Shown here piece by piece: positions 22,320 to 32,999 of a stretch of DNA of 64,000 nt (its first letter is position 1; each line of letters starts with the position of its first letter). Origin of the DNA: Bactericera cockerelli (taxonomy: Eukaryota; Arthropoda; Insecta; Hemiptera; Triozidae); the NCBI GenBank assembly GCA_024516035.1, contig CM044955.1, positions 51,927,872 through 51,991,871 of the forward strand, read 5' to 3'. The notes under the pieces were generated by a model. The model was not told the origin of the DNA. It did not search any database and worked only from the letters and a program-made list of their open reading frames with translations. Position numbers and translations under genes: made by a program.

Positions 22320-22391
22320 ACACACCACACACACACACCACACACACACACACACCACACACACACCACACACACACCACACACACACACA

Positions 22392-22440
<49 letters not shown>

Positions 22441-22520
22441 ACACCCCACACACACACACACACACACACACAACACACCAAACACACACACACACCACAC
22501 ACACACACATCACAACACAC
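21970..22520 (+). repeat. CA-rich degenerate microsatellite block
   Basis: Runs of CA broken by CAC, CCA and AACAC. All six frames are open or nearly so because the composition lacks stops. The long apparent proteins (Cys/Val or His/Thr only) are artefacts. Confidence 0.95.
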
Positions 22521-22529
22521 AAATGTCAT

Positions 22530-22975
22530 TTAGGTTTGAAAAAAAAACCTGAATATTTTTTGTCGCCCATCTATTTTCTGTTCTTCCCCGGCGTAGCTCA
22601 AGAATGGCTCATCAGAATTTCGCGATCAATATGTCAAATGAAAGCCTAAACCCTTGCCTAAAACTTTCTCGCTTTGAGTTGATAGGTCGTCACTTCAAAT
22701 TTCGAGAAAAAATGTCATTTAGGTCAAAAAACGTGAATATTTTACATGTTACCCATCCATTTTCTTACCTTACCCGGCGTAGCTCAAGAACGGCTCATCA
22801 AAAATTTGCGGTCGATATGTCAATTGAAAGCTCAAACCCTTGCCTAAAACTTTCTCGCTTTGAGTTGATAGGTCGTCGCGACAAATTTCGAGAAAAAATG
22901 TCATTTATGTCAAAAAACGTGAATTTTTTTTGCGTCACCCATCCATTTTTTTCCTTACTCATTGTAGCTTAACCT
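22530..22975 (+). repeat. 186-bp tandem repeat inside the Helitron
   Basis: GCGTAGCTCAAGAA occurs at 22591 and 22777, and a diverged third start (TTGTAGCTT) near 22962. Confidence 0.75.
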
Positions 22976-23147
22976 TAGGGAGATATAACCTAGCCTAGAA
23001 GAATTCCCTGATCCAAGCGGACCTTTGTTCAAAATTTCAGGTTTCTCGGTCAAACGGTGTGGATTTGTATAAAGAACATACATACATACATACATACATA
23101 CATACACACAGACAGCTTTCTTTTATAGATATAGATGTATTGAGCAG

Positions 23148-23290
23148 TCTCTGTGGTCGTCGACTGGTGTAGGTAAAACACAAAGTTTGCAAGGTGACCT
23201 GGGTTCGAATCCCGGCTAGGTATAATTTTTTTTTTCTCTGTACTTTGGATGTCCGGTTTTCTCGTTAGAAAAAAAAACAGTAGTTGGTAC
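23148..23290 (+). repeat. tRNA-derived SINE
   Basis: GTGACCTGGGTTCGAATCCC (B box) preceded by GGTCGTCGACTGGTGTAGG and followed by a T-rich piece and TTTGGATGTCCGG. Confidence 0.6.
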
Positions 23291-23990
23291 TTTGAGTCAA
23301 CCTCCTATGACCGTTTAATTTCGAACGAAGTGAGTACCTATGGTTTAACTCGATCAACATTGATTTGTCACAATCTAATTATCCATCTACCTATTATGTA
23401 ACATTGTAACATGATATAAGTTGCATTTTTTGTCCAATCGAGCTGAAATTTTCAGGGTATATTCCATTGATATATGCTTGCTTATTAATTTATAATTATT
23501 AAATGTATTATCTAGTATAATGTCTCACTTTTTCTGTTTATACCTACCAACTGATTATGCTGAATTGACACCATGTTTAGTAACTCGATGTTAGGCAAAT
23601 ATATGGGTCAACATTTCTTAGAGCCATAGTAAGAGGCAATTTCGGAACATACAATAATACTCGGCTGACTCGGCACTTTCATTTCCCTCTTTATTTTACC
23701 AAGATCGAAATTCCATCTACCTACCAATCTACCATGTACTTAGGTACATATTATAATTAAAATTGTATTGTAAACAAAACCACTAAACAAAGTTGTCCGT
23801 TATTTAACGAGTTCATAACTAATTTTTCAATACAAGGTTAAAACACTAGTTGATTATTAATGAATTATTGTTAATGGATTTTAAGATTAAATAGGTATGT
23901 TTTTTTCTTCATTATTACTGGTTGAAGTTCCACAAAATAAGCACCAATTATCACACCAAACTCATTTTAAAACGATTGTGACCAGTTGAT
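23290..23990. other. AT-rich intronic DNA without recognised features
   Basis: Nothing beyond short AT-rich frames. Confidence 0.45.
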
Positions 23991-23994
23991 TGTA

Positions 23995-24225
23995 TTTGGT
24001 TTTAACGTCCTGATTTGAACTAGTCAGGACGGGGGTTTTACCCTCCATTCGCTGGGAATCGTTCCAGGTACCTACATTTAACTCGCCCAGCCTGGGTAGA
24101 TTCCAGACTCACGTGTTTAGAGGGGAAAAAAATATTAGAAAAGTCTGCAACAACTGGGAATCGAACTCGAAATGTCTGAACTACGGGCAGTAGTTACAAC
24201 CATTACGCCACGGAGGCTGGCCACT
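23995..24225 (-). repeat. tRNA-headed SINE with shared body
   Basis: Minus strand: GCCTCCGTGGCGTAATGGTT, GAGTTCGATTCCCAGTTG, GGCTGGGCGAGTTAAATG, CCAGCGAATGGAGGGTAAAA and CCCCGTCCTGACTAGTTCAA. Same family as 2785 and 36751. Confidence 0.75.
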
Positions 24226-24421
24226 GACAACTGACAGTCTAAATAAAGCATTTATTTTGATCAATGCTTTTGTATTATGAATCGTAAATTACATAGATCT
24301 CATTCAAAATTTACAAATATGTACCTACATTATAAATATAAATAAAAAAACACTGCTAATTATGGACACAATACTTCCTCGTGATTGTTTCACATTGTAT
24401 ACACCTGGCAATTTTGATTTT

Positions 24422-24551
24422 TACTTTCCTTATCTTATAATAAGGAAAGTATTGTATTCGTCGAAAATTTGACCTACCCAGTTTTTCACATTTCTGGACG
24501 AATCATGGCCTCAGGATACCAAAAAAGTTGTTTTCAGCCATTGGTCCGTGC

Positions 24552-24583
<32 letters not shown>

Positions 24584-25063
24584 GTGTGTGAACAGGATAT
24601 CTCAAGAACGGTAAAAGCTAGAGACTTGAAATTTGGTACACAAATTAGTTTTATACACCAGACGAACCACGAAACTTTTGGTTGAAATCGGCCGCATTCT
24701 GCGGCCACAGGGCCGCAAGCGCCGCTTCTTTAAATTGGTTAAAGATACAAAATTTTTTAGAGAACAACATTTTCTTAGATTAAAAAAATAATAGGGGTCT
24801 ATTCTGATCATTTTTTTGATATCTTGAACTTTTTGGAACTCGGCCCCAATTTACCGGTATTTGGGGGGGACCCGCTTTGACTAACTTTTTTATTATTCAT
24901 CGTAGTTGGGGGTTGTGACATATCAAATTCAATGATTTTGAAGTGCTGATTACGAATTTGGCATTGGTTTTTAGTTATCTGTTACCGTTGAGTCACCAGT
25001 GGCGGAATTCGACTCCTTTTTGGGGGATAAAGAAAGTCGTGTGATGTTTACACCAGATTTTTT
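24422..25063 (-). mobile_element. family A repeat, copy 6
   Basis: Minus-oriented complete copy, from the palindrome (24422-24450) to CACACGACTTTC and GTGTAAACATCAC near 25050. Its microsatellite is (GTCT)n on the plus strand with no (CA)n expansion. Confidence 0.85.
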
Positions 25064-25237
25064 TTGACTAAATCACTTGTATCTTCAAAACCGCTTAACC
25101 GATTTTCTTCAAATTTGTTTTATATGATAGAATACTATTTTTCTACATTTGAGTTATTTTTGTTCACAAATTCATACTTAAATTAAAAAGGTGCAAGCCT
25201 TATTTTTAATAAATGTATCTTTTTATTTCTTGATTGT

Positions 25238-25244
25238 GATGATG

Positions 25245-25275
<31 letters not shown>

Positions 25276-25276
25276 A
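25238..25276 (+). repeat. (ATA)n microsatellite
   Basis: About 12 ATA/AAT triplets. Confidence 0.9.
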
Positions 25277-25489
25277 TTAACATTAATAGTAATTTTAAAT
25301 AAAAATAAAATCTAGCTTACTAGACTTTTAACCTGGAACTTGGAGTTCAAGACCTCATTAAAGGCTAACCATCAATTTGGTATTTTATTTAGTTTGGTTG
25401 TTAGGTGGTATTCTAATGACAAGACTTTGTCCTCCACAGTTAAAATAATTTAGACAAATCTTATTACTATACTTACTATAGATAAGAAT

Positions 25490-26413
25490 AACGTACCCGA
25501 AAAGTACCCAAAAAAATACCGGGTACATTTACAAAAGTACCCGCACCGGGTACATAATAAAATTAGGTACCCGCACCCATACCGGGTACAAAATTTTGCT
25601 AGGTACCTGTACCCGTACCGGGTACAACACTGGCGACGGTATAACACACTGGATCCGCATACCGTACTGGGTACCGATTTTATGAAATACTCGGTATTAC
25701 ACACTGGGACCGAGTACCGACGTATCGTACGTAGCAGGCGGGTACCGTTTTTATTAAATACTTGGTATTACACGCCGAGGCCGGGTACCATACCGGGTAC
25801 CGGTTCTATGAAATAATCGGTATTACAATAATACCCAAATACCCATCTCTAGAACTGGGTACAGCAGAGAGAGGTACTTCATTATTCCGATATTATCTAT
25901 GAATAATATTCAGGCTGTCGGTGTCCTAATATTTTTCTTTTTGTCTCGTAGAAACAAGTCTTCTATTTGAAACTTCTTTGTCAAACAATTGGACGGTTTA
26001 GGGAAATGTACATTATTTAATTCAGGTTATAAAATAGGAGGTGGAGCTTCTAATCTATTGAAACACTTGAAACTAAAACACCCAACAAATTTTGTGAATC
26101 GAGATTCGTCTCCTGTAAACATTCTGAATGCAAAATTGTGAGATTTAGATTTGAAGAGAATGCCGAAGGCATTATCACCACCCTTGATCAGGCTTTGTTT
26201 ATATTTATTTCACCATGTTACCATGTTCATTGTATATAAAAAAATGTAAATAAAGCTTGGTCCAATTGTTTATAAATCCACTATTCCATTTACATCCGCT
26301 CGCAGAATCTCAAAAACCAAGTACAAAAGAACCTCGGTAAATACTCGGTACTTTTATGTAATCGATTACTGAAGTACCGGTTCTATGAAATACTCGGTAT
26401 CACCCATCTCTAA
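25490..26413 (+). mobile_element. hAT-type relic with BED zinc finger fragment
   Basis: At 26004-26084 the plus strand reads KCTLFNSGYKI then GGGASNLLKHLKLKHP. This is a BED finger as in hAT transposases, except that the second zinc cysteine (C-x2-C) is replaced by Phe. A stop soon follows. Both flanks are filled with TACCGGGTAC/ACTCGGTA-type subterminal repeats, and ACCCATCTCTA, a hAT-like terminus, occurs at 25846 and 26403. The left terminus is lost and a LINE tail sits inside, so the element is dead. Confidence 0.55.
26148..26280 (+). mobile_element. LINE family 2, 5'-truncated 3' end
   Basis: GAAGAGAATGCCGAAGGCAT, ATCACCACCCTTGATCAGGC, then AT-rich UTR and AATAAAGCTTGG. The stem-loop is AATGCC-GAA-GGCATT at 26159-26173. 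Second copy inverted at 49523. It interrupts the hAT relic. Confidence 0.65.
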
Positions 26414-26750
26414 TTATTGCCAACAATACTGAAACGGGGTACTTTTCTATTAATGAATCTAGCAGTGGGTTTCAAAATTTGAAAAGATCAACAAAATTGC
26501 TGAGCGCTATCTAGTGCCACTCAATAAGGAATACACCTGTTATCTCAAGATTTCTCCTCTCTCCAGCAAGTACCGTGAAATATTCTTTCAGCATCTTTTC
26601 AAAGTTTTTTTCTCTATCATTTTTTTTCTCCTTGAATTAAAAGATCAACATCGTTTAATTAAAAGTCTTTTTTCTTTTATCTGTTGATTGTTGACCAGTT
26701 TTTATTTCATCTATCATATGAAAATCAATTAAATCAAAAAGTAGTGATAT

Positions 26751-27361
26751 CCCCCAAAAAACACTTCGTGTAAAAATAGTCGTCAAGTGTTGGAATGATT
26801 AAAAAGAACTGATATCAAAAACGTCAATTTTCTATGTTTGAAGGAAATATTTTTCACGTAATAAGTCTCTTGATAATTCAACCAAAATAATATCCTCACA
26901 ACAACAAAACACCTTTGAGCAAACTTCGATTTGGTATTTTGAGAATTTAACCAAAAAATAGCCACACAACAAAACAATGCTCTTGTAACAACAATCTTGC
27001 ATAATTACAGAACCACGTCCTTGACTGCACACTGTTTTGTTCTGAAATGTATGTGAAGTACGTTGCTAACAAAACAGTGTGCAGTAGTCAAGGACGTGGT
27101 TATGTAATTATGCAAGATTGTTCTTACAAGAGCATTTTTTTGTTGTGTGGCTATTTTTTGGTTAAATTCTCAAAATACCAAATCGAAGTTTGCTCAAAGG
27201 TGTTTTGTTGTTGTGAGGATATTATTTTGGTTGAATTATCAAGAGACTTATTACGTGAAAAATATTTCCTTCAAACATAGAAAATTGACGTTTTTGATAT
27301 CAGTTCTTTTTAATCATTCCAACACTTGACGACTATTTTTACACGAAGTGTTTTTTGGGGG
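26751..27361. mobile_element. 611-bp foldback element with near-identical arms
   Basis: Arms 26751-27041 and 27068-27361 are inverted copies with only a few differences, closed by a 26-bp loop. Ends are CCCCCAAAAAACACTTCG and its inverse. The flanks give no unambiguous target duplication (AT on both sides at most). The identical open frames seen on each arm are a consequence of the inversion. No transposase. Transcription from either side would give a hairpin of about 290 bp. Confidence 0.8.
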
Positions 27362-27364
27362 ATT

Positions 27365-28005
27365 ACAATTAAAAGAAACAATTAGAAATCAAATATCAAG
27401 GGAAAAAAAATTGTTTATGATTATTCGAATTTACTTGGTATATTATTATAATTATAATGAGTACAATAGATGTAATTATATCTAATTATAATTAAATTCT
27501 ATGATAGGTACATACATAGGTATTTATGATATGTCATTTTGCAAACCACTGTTTGAAGCTTTAGAAAAAAGTTAGAATATTATACTTTTTTTTTAAATTT
27601 GCGAGGAAAGAAAATATGGAAATTATGTTTTTTTGCAGTCGAGATTTCTGTAGGGAAAGCTGACTGGCACATTATCTATTTTGCTGAGGTCCCCAGACGA
27701 TGAAGAAACACTTTGCTAATTAGACCCCGTTACATTTTCGACAAATTACTTTGCTATGAAATTTTACTTCCGACGAATTTTGTGTTCGTTTTGTAAATAA
27801 ATAAATATTTTTTTTCTCCGATTTCAATTTTTTTCATATTTCTGGACGTTTCATAACCTCCTAGTTGCTCAGGAGGTTGGTTGTTTTTATACAGTTTTTA
27901 TGAAAAAAGAGAATCTTTCTTTTTTAGAGTACTCTTACTTAAAAATAAACTGTTAAAAAATAATACAAAAGTCCTACAATCTGAGCAACTAATGCTTTTT
28001 TTAAC
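27365..28005. other. AT-rich intronic DNA without recognised features
   Basis: Nothing supported. Confidence 0.45.
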
Positions 28006-28011
28006 CGACCT

Positions 28012-28155
28012 TAGTAGCTTGATCGATAAGGCGGTGGACTTGTAACCCGGAGGTCGGTGGTTCAAGTCCCGGTTACAGCGTAAAATTAATAAAGCGAGTT
28101 TGAGTAGTTGTGACATCACGAAAGTGATTAATTAACACAAATATGATAACTTAAA
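28012..28155 (+). repeat. tRNA-derived SINE, family S2
   Basis: TAGCTTGATCGATAAGGCGG (A box), TCGGTGGTTCAAGTCCCGGT (B box), body AGCGAGTTTGAGTAGTTGTG and end AACACAAATATGATA. One of the best S2 copies. Confidence 0.75.
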
Positions 28156-28299
28156 AAAAAACTAATGCTTTTTTCAAACCAGGAAAGCATTTGGTATAAT
28201 ATATTTAAATGTTCTCAATCAGACAGCGGAGATGTCACATTGAATACACCAGGGTGACGAGATTTTTGAATCCATCCATGGTTATCGTTTCAATCCATA

Positions 28300-28360
28300 T
28301 TTTGTTGCCTATTCTCGGCCCAACCCAGGATTGATGAGGATAATGTGAGTAGCTGGCTTT
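28300..28360 (+). repeat. SINE body fragment
   Basis: TCGGCCCAACCCAGGATTGA and TGAGGATAATGTGAGTAGCT. Confidence 0.5.
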
Positions 28361-28434
28361 TTTTGTTCATTAAACAAAAAAATATAAAAAACAAAGCATT
28401 TGTTTTTTATATTTTTTTCTTCTTTTCTTTACAC

Positions 28435-28575
28435 TCTGGAAATGGCACTTGTCGATAAAGTTACAAGTAACTACTCATTTTTCCTCACGAGATATTAGTG
28501 GACCCAATACATCCTTATACCAAGGTGAGATTTGAACCCAGGTCACAGTACGTTCAAGTTTAGTGCGCTACAACA
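28435..28575 (-). repeat. tRNA-derived SINE, family S3 variant
   Basis: Minus strand: TGACCTGGGTTCAAATCTCA (B box), then GGGTCCACTAATATCTCGTG and AGGAAAAATGAGTAGTTACT. Confidence 0.6.
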
Positions 28576-28612
28576 CAAAGCCGCGGTGACTGATTTCCCA
28601 ATTACTATGTAT

Positions 28613-28832
28613 TTCCGTGCACTGGTAGTCAAGTAGTTAACGCGCTGGTCTAGTAATCCAGGTTGCTTAGGGGTCCGTTAGTTCGAATCCCACCCAGTGC
28701 GTGAATTTGTCCTCATTAAATAAGATAATAAGACTCTGAGGGTTAGGTGGTAGAAAATGCCTTAAGCATTAACCTCGCCTGGTGGATACCTTCCACTAAA
28801 GAGTGTTGTTATTATTATTATTATTTCACCCT
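28613..28832 (+). repeat. tRNA-derived SINE, family S1, full length
   Basis: GTGCACTGGTAGTCAAGTAG, TTAGTTCGAATCCCACCCAG, stem-loop AATGC-CTTAA-GCATT at 28756-28770, CCTCGCCTGGTGG and an (ATT)n tail. Confidence 0.8.
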
Positions 28833-28904
28833 CAATTCTTAATTATTTTTCCCGTCCTAAGAAGCCTTTCCTGAGTCAATAAAATCAGAACAGTCCACTT
28901 CATT

Positions 28905-29115
28905 ATTGTTTGCTATCTTCTTTTTGTTTTTATTCCTTCTTCAGGCTTCTTCATTTTCTTGCTCTCTTCTTCATCCTTCTTCATATCCTTTCCATCCCTC
29001 TTCTTATCCCTTCGTCGCCTTCTTTCTTCTTCCTACTCTGTCTTCCTTTACTCTGGCCTTGTCCTCTTTCTTTCTCTCTTCCACTCCTCCTTTTCAATCT
29101 TTCTTTTCACTAGAT
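28905..29115 (+). repeat. CT-rich tract
   Basis: TTCTTC-rich pyrimidine stretch. Overlapping Ser/Phe/Leu frames are compositional. Confidence 0.75.
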
Positions 29116-29254
29116 ATTGTTTCAAGTGATTTTCGGGTACGTGCTCTCACATGATACATATTGTTTTCTCAGTTTTCTTTCGACAACTCCCACTGTATCT
29201 TCCCACATAGATGAGTACATTTTTATCAGTGGTGTGAATCTGTCGGTTGCATTA

Positions 29255-29445
29255 TCATTATTATTATACAACACTTTATTAGATATAAAGGGACATAATG
29301 TACAATGTAAATAATTATTTCAACAAAGAAAAATATTAAAACAATGTATACAATAAAAATGAAAAAGAATAGAAAATATATAAAAACATAAATGTCCTAA
29401 CTAAAGGGCGGGGTTATTGCCTATGGCAATCTCCTCCACCCAACC
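29255..29445 (-). mobile_element. LINE family 1, 5'-truncated 3' end
   Basis: Minus strand: GGTTGGGTGGAGGAGATTGC, stem-loop at 29416-29430, CCCCGCCCTTTAGTTAGGAC, AT-rich UTR and ACTAATAAAGTGTTG. Confidence 0.7.
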
Positions 29446-29478
29446 CTTTTAGGACGGAAAAGAGTTACTAAAGCAGAC

Positions 29479-29592
29479 ACATCATCATCATCATCATCAT
29501 AGGGTGGCGTCATCGTGAACGATGGTAGCCAGACAATGGAGGAATGACTCAGCACTTCCACCACTCTCTTTACAAGGAGGCTAATAATTGAC
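29479..29592 (-). repeat. (CAT)n and dispersed repeat Y, inverted
   Basis: ATCATCATCATCATCATAGG, GTGGCGTCATCGTGAACGAT and CAATGGAGGAATGACTCAGC. Confidence 0.7.
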
Positions 29593-29596
29593 AGAC

Positions 29597-29780
29597 ACAT
29601 GCCAGCGTCAATGGAACGTTTAACCGGTTCTCTTCAGATCAATGAAGTTAAGCAACGTCCAGATTGCCAGCATGTTTCATACCAGGTGAGTGATCACTGA
29701 AATTTGAATCCTCGTAAGGTTATTTCCGGCCCCGCCCAGAGTTGGTGAGATCAATGTTTACAGCAAAGAGAGGCTAAAAT
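29597..29780 (+). repeat. 5S rRNA-derived SINE
   Basis: The head reads TTAACCGGTTCTCTTCAGAT and CAATGAAGTTAAGCAACGTC in the 5S order, then CTGAAATTTGAATCCTCGTA, GGCCCCGCCCAGAGTTGGTG. Confidence 0.7.
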
Positions 29781-29884
29781 TTTCGTAGTTAGTAAATGTC
29801 TTACACCAAGATGTTAGAGACAAATCAAAAAATCAAACAAAGCAAAGACAAAATTTCTATACAGTTGATGAAAATACAGGATTC

Positions 29885-30062
29885 TAAGTTGGGTGGAAGA
29901 GATTGGCATAGGCAATAGCCCCGCCCTTTAGTTAGGACATATGCAATTATGCATGTATGTATTTTGTTTATTTTATTTACTGTTTATACTAATTTTGTAT
30001 TTTCATTTTTACCATTATTTGTTTGTATTTAATTATGTTCTTCTAATAAAGCGTTTCAAAAT
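29885..30062 (+). mobile_element. LINE family 1, 5'-truncated 3' end
   Basis: AAGTTGGGTGGAAGAGATTG, stem-loop at 29902-29916 with one broken pair, GCCCCGCCCTTTAGTTAGGA, and TCTAATAAAGCGTTTC. Confidence 0.7.
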
Positions 30063-30459
30063 AATATTTATAATAATTCTATGGAGCTTTGTAAATTGTC
30101 CGAAGATCCTTCACTGATAGCCTATCTTTTGTTATTTCCGAAAAATATTGTTTACCGAGCAGCTATGTCATCATAACAAATAGAGAGGTCTCGTTGTTTG
30201 TGAGATATTCGAGGTCAGAAAACTCAATGAATTTTTGCTCTAATAAAAGATTCCTATCTCAGAAACTCTCAAATTGTGAGTTCGGTCCCCAACAAGGCAC
30301 TTATTTTAAACTTTATGAGTTTTTTCTGGAATACTTGGCTTACTTAAATCGGACTATCGGAATTATAAAAGATGATTTAATTTAAGCTAAAGCAGAGTGT
30401 CCTTCAAGTGGCGCTCCTGTGATTGGTTGAAATCCTGTTTTATAATTCGGCCCTTATCT

Positions 30460-30701
30460 TCTTAATATATAAATGTCAAAGACACTCACTGACCACTGAC
30501 CACTGACTGATCATCGCTCTACAGCCCAAACCGTAAGTCCTAGGAAGCTGAAATTTGGTAGGTAGCTTTGTCTTATAGTCTAGATGTGCAATAAGACGGG
30601 ATTTTTCGAAACTCCCACTACAACACCTGCCATTGGCGAAAAAGGATTTTTTGCTTTCACGGCCATGCCTCGGCCCGCAAAGCGGGCGACAGCCCGCTTG
30701 T
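30460..30701 (+). mobile_element. short Helitron-like element
   Basis: Starts TCTTAATATATAAATGTCAA and ends with hairpin GCGGGC-GACA-GCCCGC then TTGT (CTAG decayed to CTTG). A second copy with an intact CTAGT end is at 63487-63721. Confidence 0.7.
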
Positions 30702-30713
30702 ACGTTATAATTG

Positions 30714-31000
30714 TACATGAGCGTGCGATCAGCTCAGTAAATAAGCAGTCGCTTATCCATGCGGAAGGTCCCGGGTTCGAACCCCTGTGCCGATAAAAAT
30801 GTGTAGTCTTAATTTGGTTACAGTTTTTTGTAAGGGATACCCTCCGGTGCGCTCGTGTTGACCCAGCACCTAATTGGTAAGAATTGTGTCACTTCTGGCC
30901 CATCAGAGGGGAGGCATACTACGGGATGGGCAGCTTCTGTTTCATGGCTACGAAATGAAAAAGACTGTGAAACACTCATCATTAAAAAAGAAAAAAAAAA
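30714..31000 (+). repeat. tRNA-derived SINE, separate family with poly(A) tail
   Basis: GATCAGCTCAGTAAATAAGC (A box), CCCGGGTTCGAACCCCTGTG (B box), a 200-bp body with TACGGGATGGGCAGCTTCTG and an A-rich end. It inserts next to the Helitron end. Confidence 0.65.
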
Positions 31001-31562
31001 TACGAACCTATTTATTTATTTATACTCTACATGTATACTTGTATACGGACAAATTATCTTTTTCTATCTAATATAATGTGATCTAATGTATCTAACCTAA
31101 CATGACTTACATGCATGTAAATTTATGTATTATATAATTAATTTATGTAATATGCATAACTTAAAAACCAAGGAGGTCGCTGGTACTTTATCTTTTTAAA
31201 GTACCTACTGGAGTAAGTTAATTTTAATGTTCTTTATGGCACTTCCGTTTAGTACCTAATTACCAGATAATTTGTATACCACCGTGACAGTTTACGGTGT
31301 GGTGTTTTTTATGATGCGGTACCACGAAGGAGTCTCATAAATTTTTATTACGGACTAACTGTTGTAACCAACCGTATAAGTATAAGTAGTGCTTTATTTA
31401 GACTGTCAGCGCAAGACAGGTAGTCCCATTATGCCAACCGTACGAGTAGGTAGATCTATAAGGAACAGCTGACTTTTAAGTATCAGGATAAGGAGGTCAG
31501 TGGTTCCAATATCAAATATCAGGAAAAGGTAGGTTTTTTTTTCAAGTACCAACTGTCTACAC

Positions 31563-31878
31563 CAGGGCTGCCCAACCAGTCGATCGCGGAGTGATTTTGG
31601 GTCTATCAAGTTCAGAGAGGTGAGATGACACTCTAAAGTACAAAATAATTGTGAACGAGGTTTTCTGGCATCTCACATAAGTGAAAATCCGAGATCTCCT
31701 TCCTTAACTCATGACAATTAAAAGGAAGTTTCGTGACTTCTTGAAACTTGAAAATTTGGTTGAATTCTTCACTAACTTATATTCAAGCCCACAATGAACA
31801 TTGAATTTGTAGAGTCGATCGCGTTGATTATCTCAGACTTTATAGTACATCTTCTTCTGTAAAGGTTGGGCACCCCTG
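31563..31878. mobile_element. 316-bp hAT MITE with 8-bp target duplication
   Basis: Terminal repeats CAGGGCTGCCCAACC and GGTTGGGCACCCCTG are flanked by a perfect GTCTACAC duplication (31555-31562 and 31879-31886). Eight-base duplications and CAGGG ends are hAT hallmarks. Inner inverted motif TCGATCGCG at both sides. No coding capacity. Confidence 0.85.
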
Positions 31879-31889
31879 GTCTACACAAC

Positions 31890-32710
31890 CCAACCATAGC
31901 GTGTAGATTAATAAGTGTGGAAACGAGCCCCAGTTTCGTGGACACGCCACATAGCGCGACACCATCGCCGCAGACGGAAAATTTCTCGCGGGCTGTCTCG
32001 ATAGCTTCATAACGTGTTATTAATTCATTCCGATGCGATGATACGATGGCTCTGTGGTTAAGAAGGCGACACTCTCCACATCTCAGAGGTGGCGATGCAG
32101 ATGTGACATGTGCAGAATTTTTTTATTACGTTGGATTTATTGTTTTGAATAATGGGACATGATAGTCCTAATCGAGCACTATAATCACGACAGTATTACT
32201 GTTTTTTTTTTTTTTTTTTAAGATGGGAATATCGTTTCCTTTATTTAGGTAAATTAGAAAGTTCAAAACTCTGTTAACCTGAAGTATAAATGGTTTATAA
32301 AGGAAATTTCAAAAACTTCTGTGTAATATTCCTCAATGAGAAATAAGCCACACAACATATAGGTAACTAATTAATTAATAGGCATCAGGTAAGTAGGTAA
32401 CTGTTACCTACTCAATTATTTTATCTGAATGGTAACAAACGGTAGGGTTCAAATCCCGATTGACACGTACATTTTTCCTCAATAAAAAATGCACAATTTA
32501 AACATGTTGTACATACATATACCCAATACTTCCTATTACAAAATACTAACAATATGATTTACGAGCGATACCAAGTAATAGTTTTCCTTTGTGTCTCATT
32601 AAAGTAATTAATTTATTATTTTATTAGGGTGTCTCGAGACAACATCCAACTTATAAAGAAGTTGCTAAAGAGATTACTGCACTTCTTGATATCTATTATT
32701 CTATGGGAAG
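31890..32710. other. intronic DNA, mostly featureless
   Basis: A decayed tRNA-like piece (GGCTCTGTGGTTAAGAAGGC) at 32048 and a T run at 32203. Nothing else. Confidence 0.4.
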
Positions 32711-32714
32711 AATT

Positions 32715-32998
32715 AGTTGTAATCGTGGCTGAGTGAGTAGCATACTAGGCTTGCATACACAGTGACCTGCATTCGATACCCAGTGAGACAATAATTTTTC
32801 TCTCTATAATTGAATGCCTGGGGTCCACTCATATACCTTGTGAGATAAAAGTAAATAGATGCTTTGATGTGAGTACTGTGAGCAGACACCATTGGTGGAA
32901 TTATGGTCAAATCAAGCTATTGTATATTAAAAGATAACTTGTGCAAGTTCTTTAGTTCCATGCTACCCACTGAAATAGTGATATAATAACACAAAGAA
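32715..32998 (+). repeat. tRNA-derived SINE, family S3
   Basis: GGCTGAGTGAGTAGCATACT, GCATTCGATACCCAGTGAGA, GGGTCCACTCATATACCTTG and the end GTGATATAATAACACAAAG. Confidence 0.7.
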
Positions 32999-32999
32999 A

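Larger units (their letters stand above)
21934..23135 (-). mobile_element. non-autonomous Helitron-like element
   Basis: Read on the minus strand it starts A/TCTATATCTATAAAAGAAAG and ends with a hairpin GCGGGTGTAACCCGC followed by CTAG/T, the standard Helitron 5'-TC and 3' hairpin plus CTRR layout with A-T target. Inside are 2.4 units of a 186-bp repeat (22530-22975; CGTAGCTCAAGAATGGCTCA, ACTTTCTCGCTTTGAGTTGA) and a 550-bp CA-rich expansion. No Rep/helicase is present. Confidence 0.7.

Noticed and set aside
21916..22533. Long His/Thr and Cys/Val open frames on both strands
   Set aside because: CA-rich sequence lacks stop codons in every frame. Inside a Helitron-like element.
26783..27329. 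Paired 60-77-codon frames at 26.8 and 27.2 kb
   Set aside because: Identical because the two arms are inverted copies. No domain and no conservation argument.
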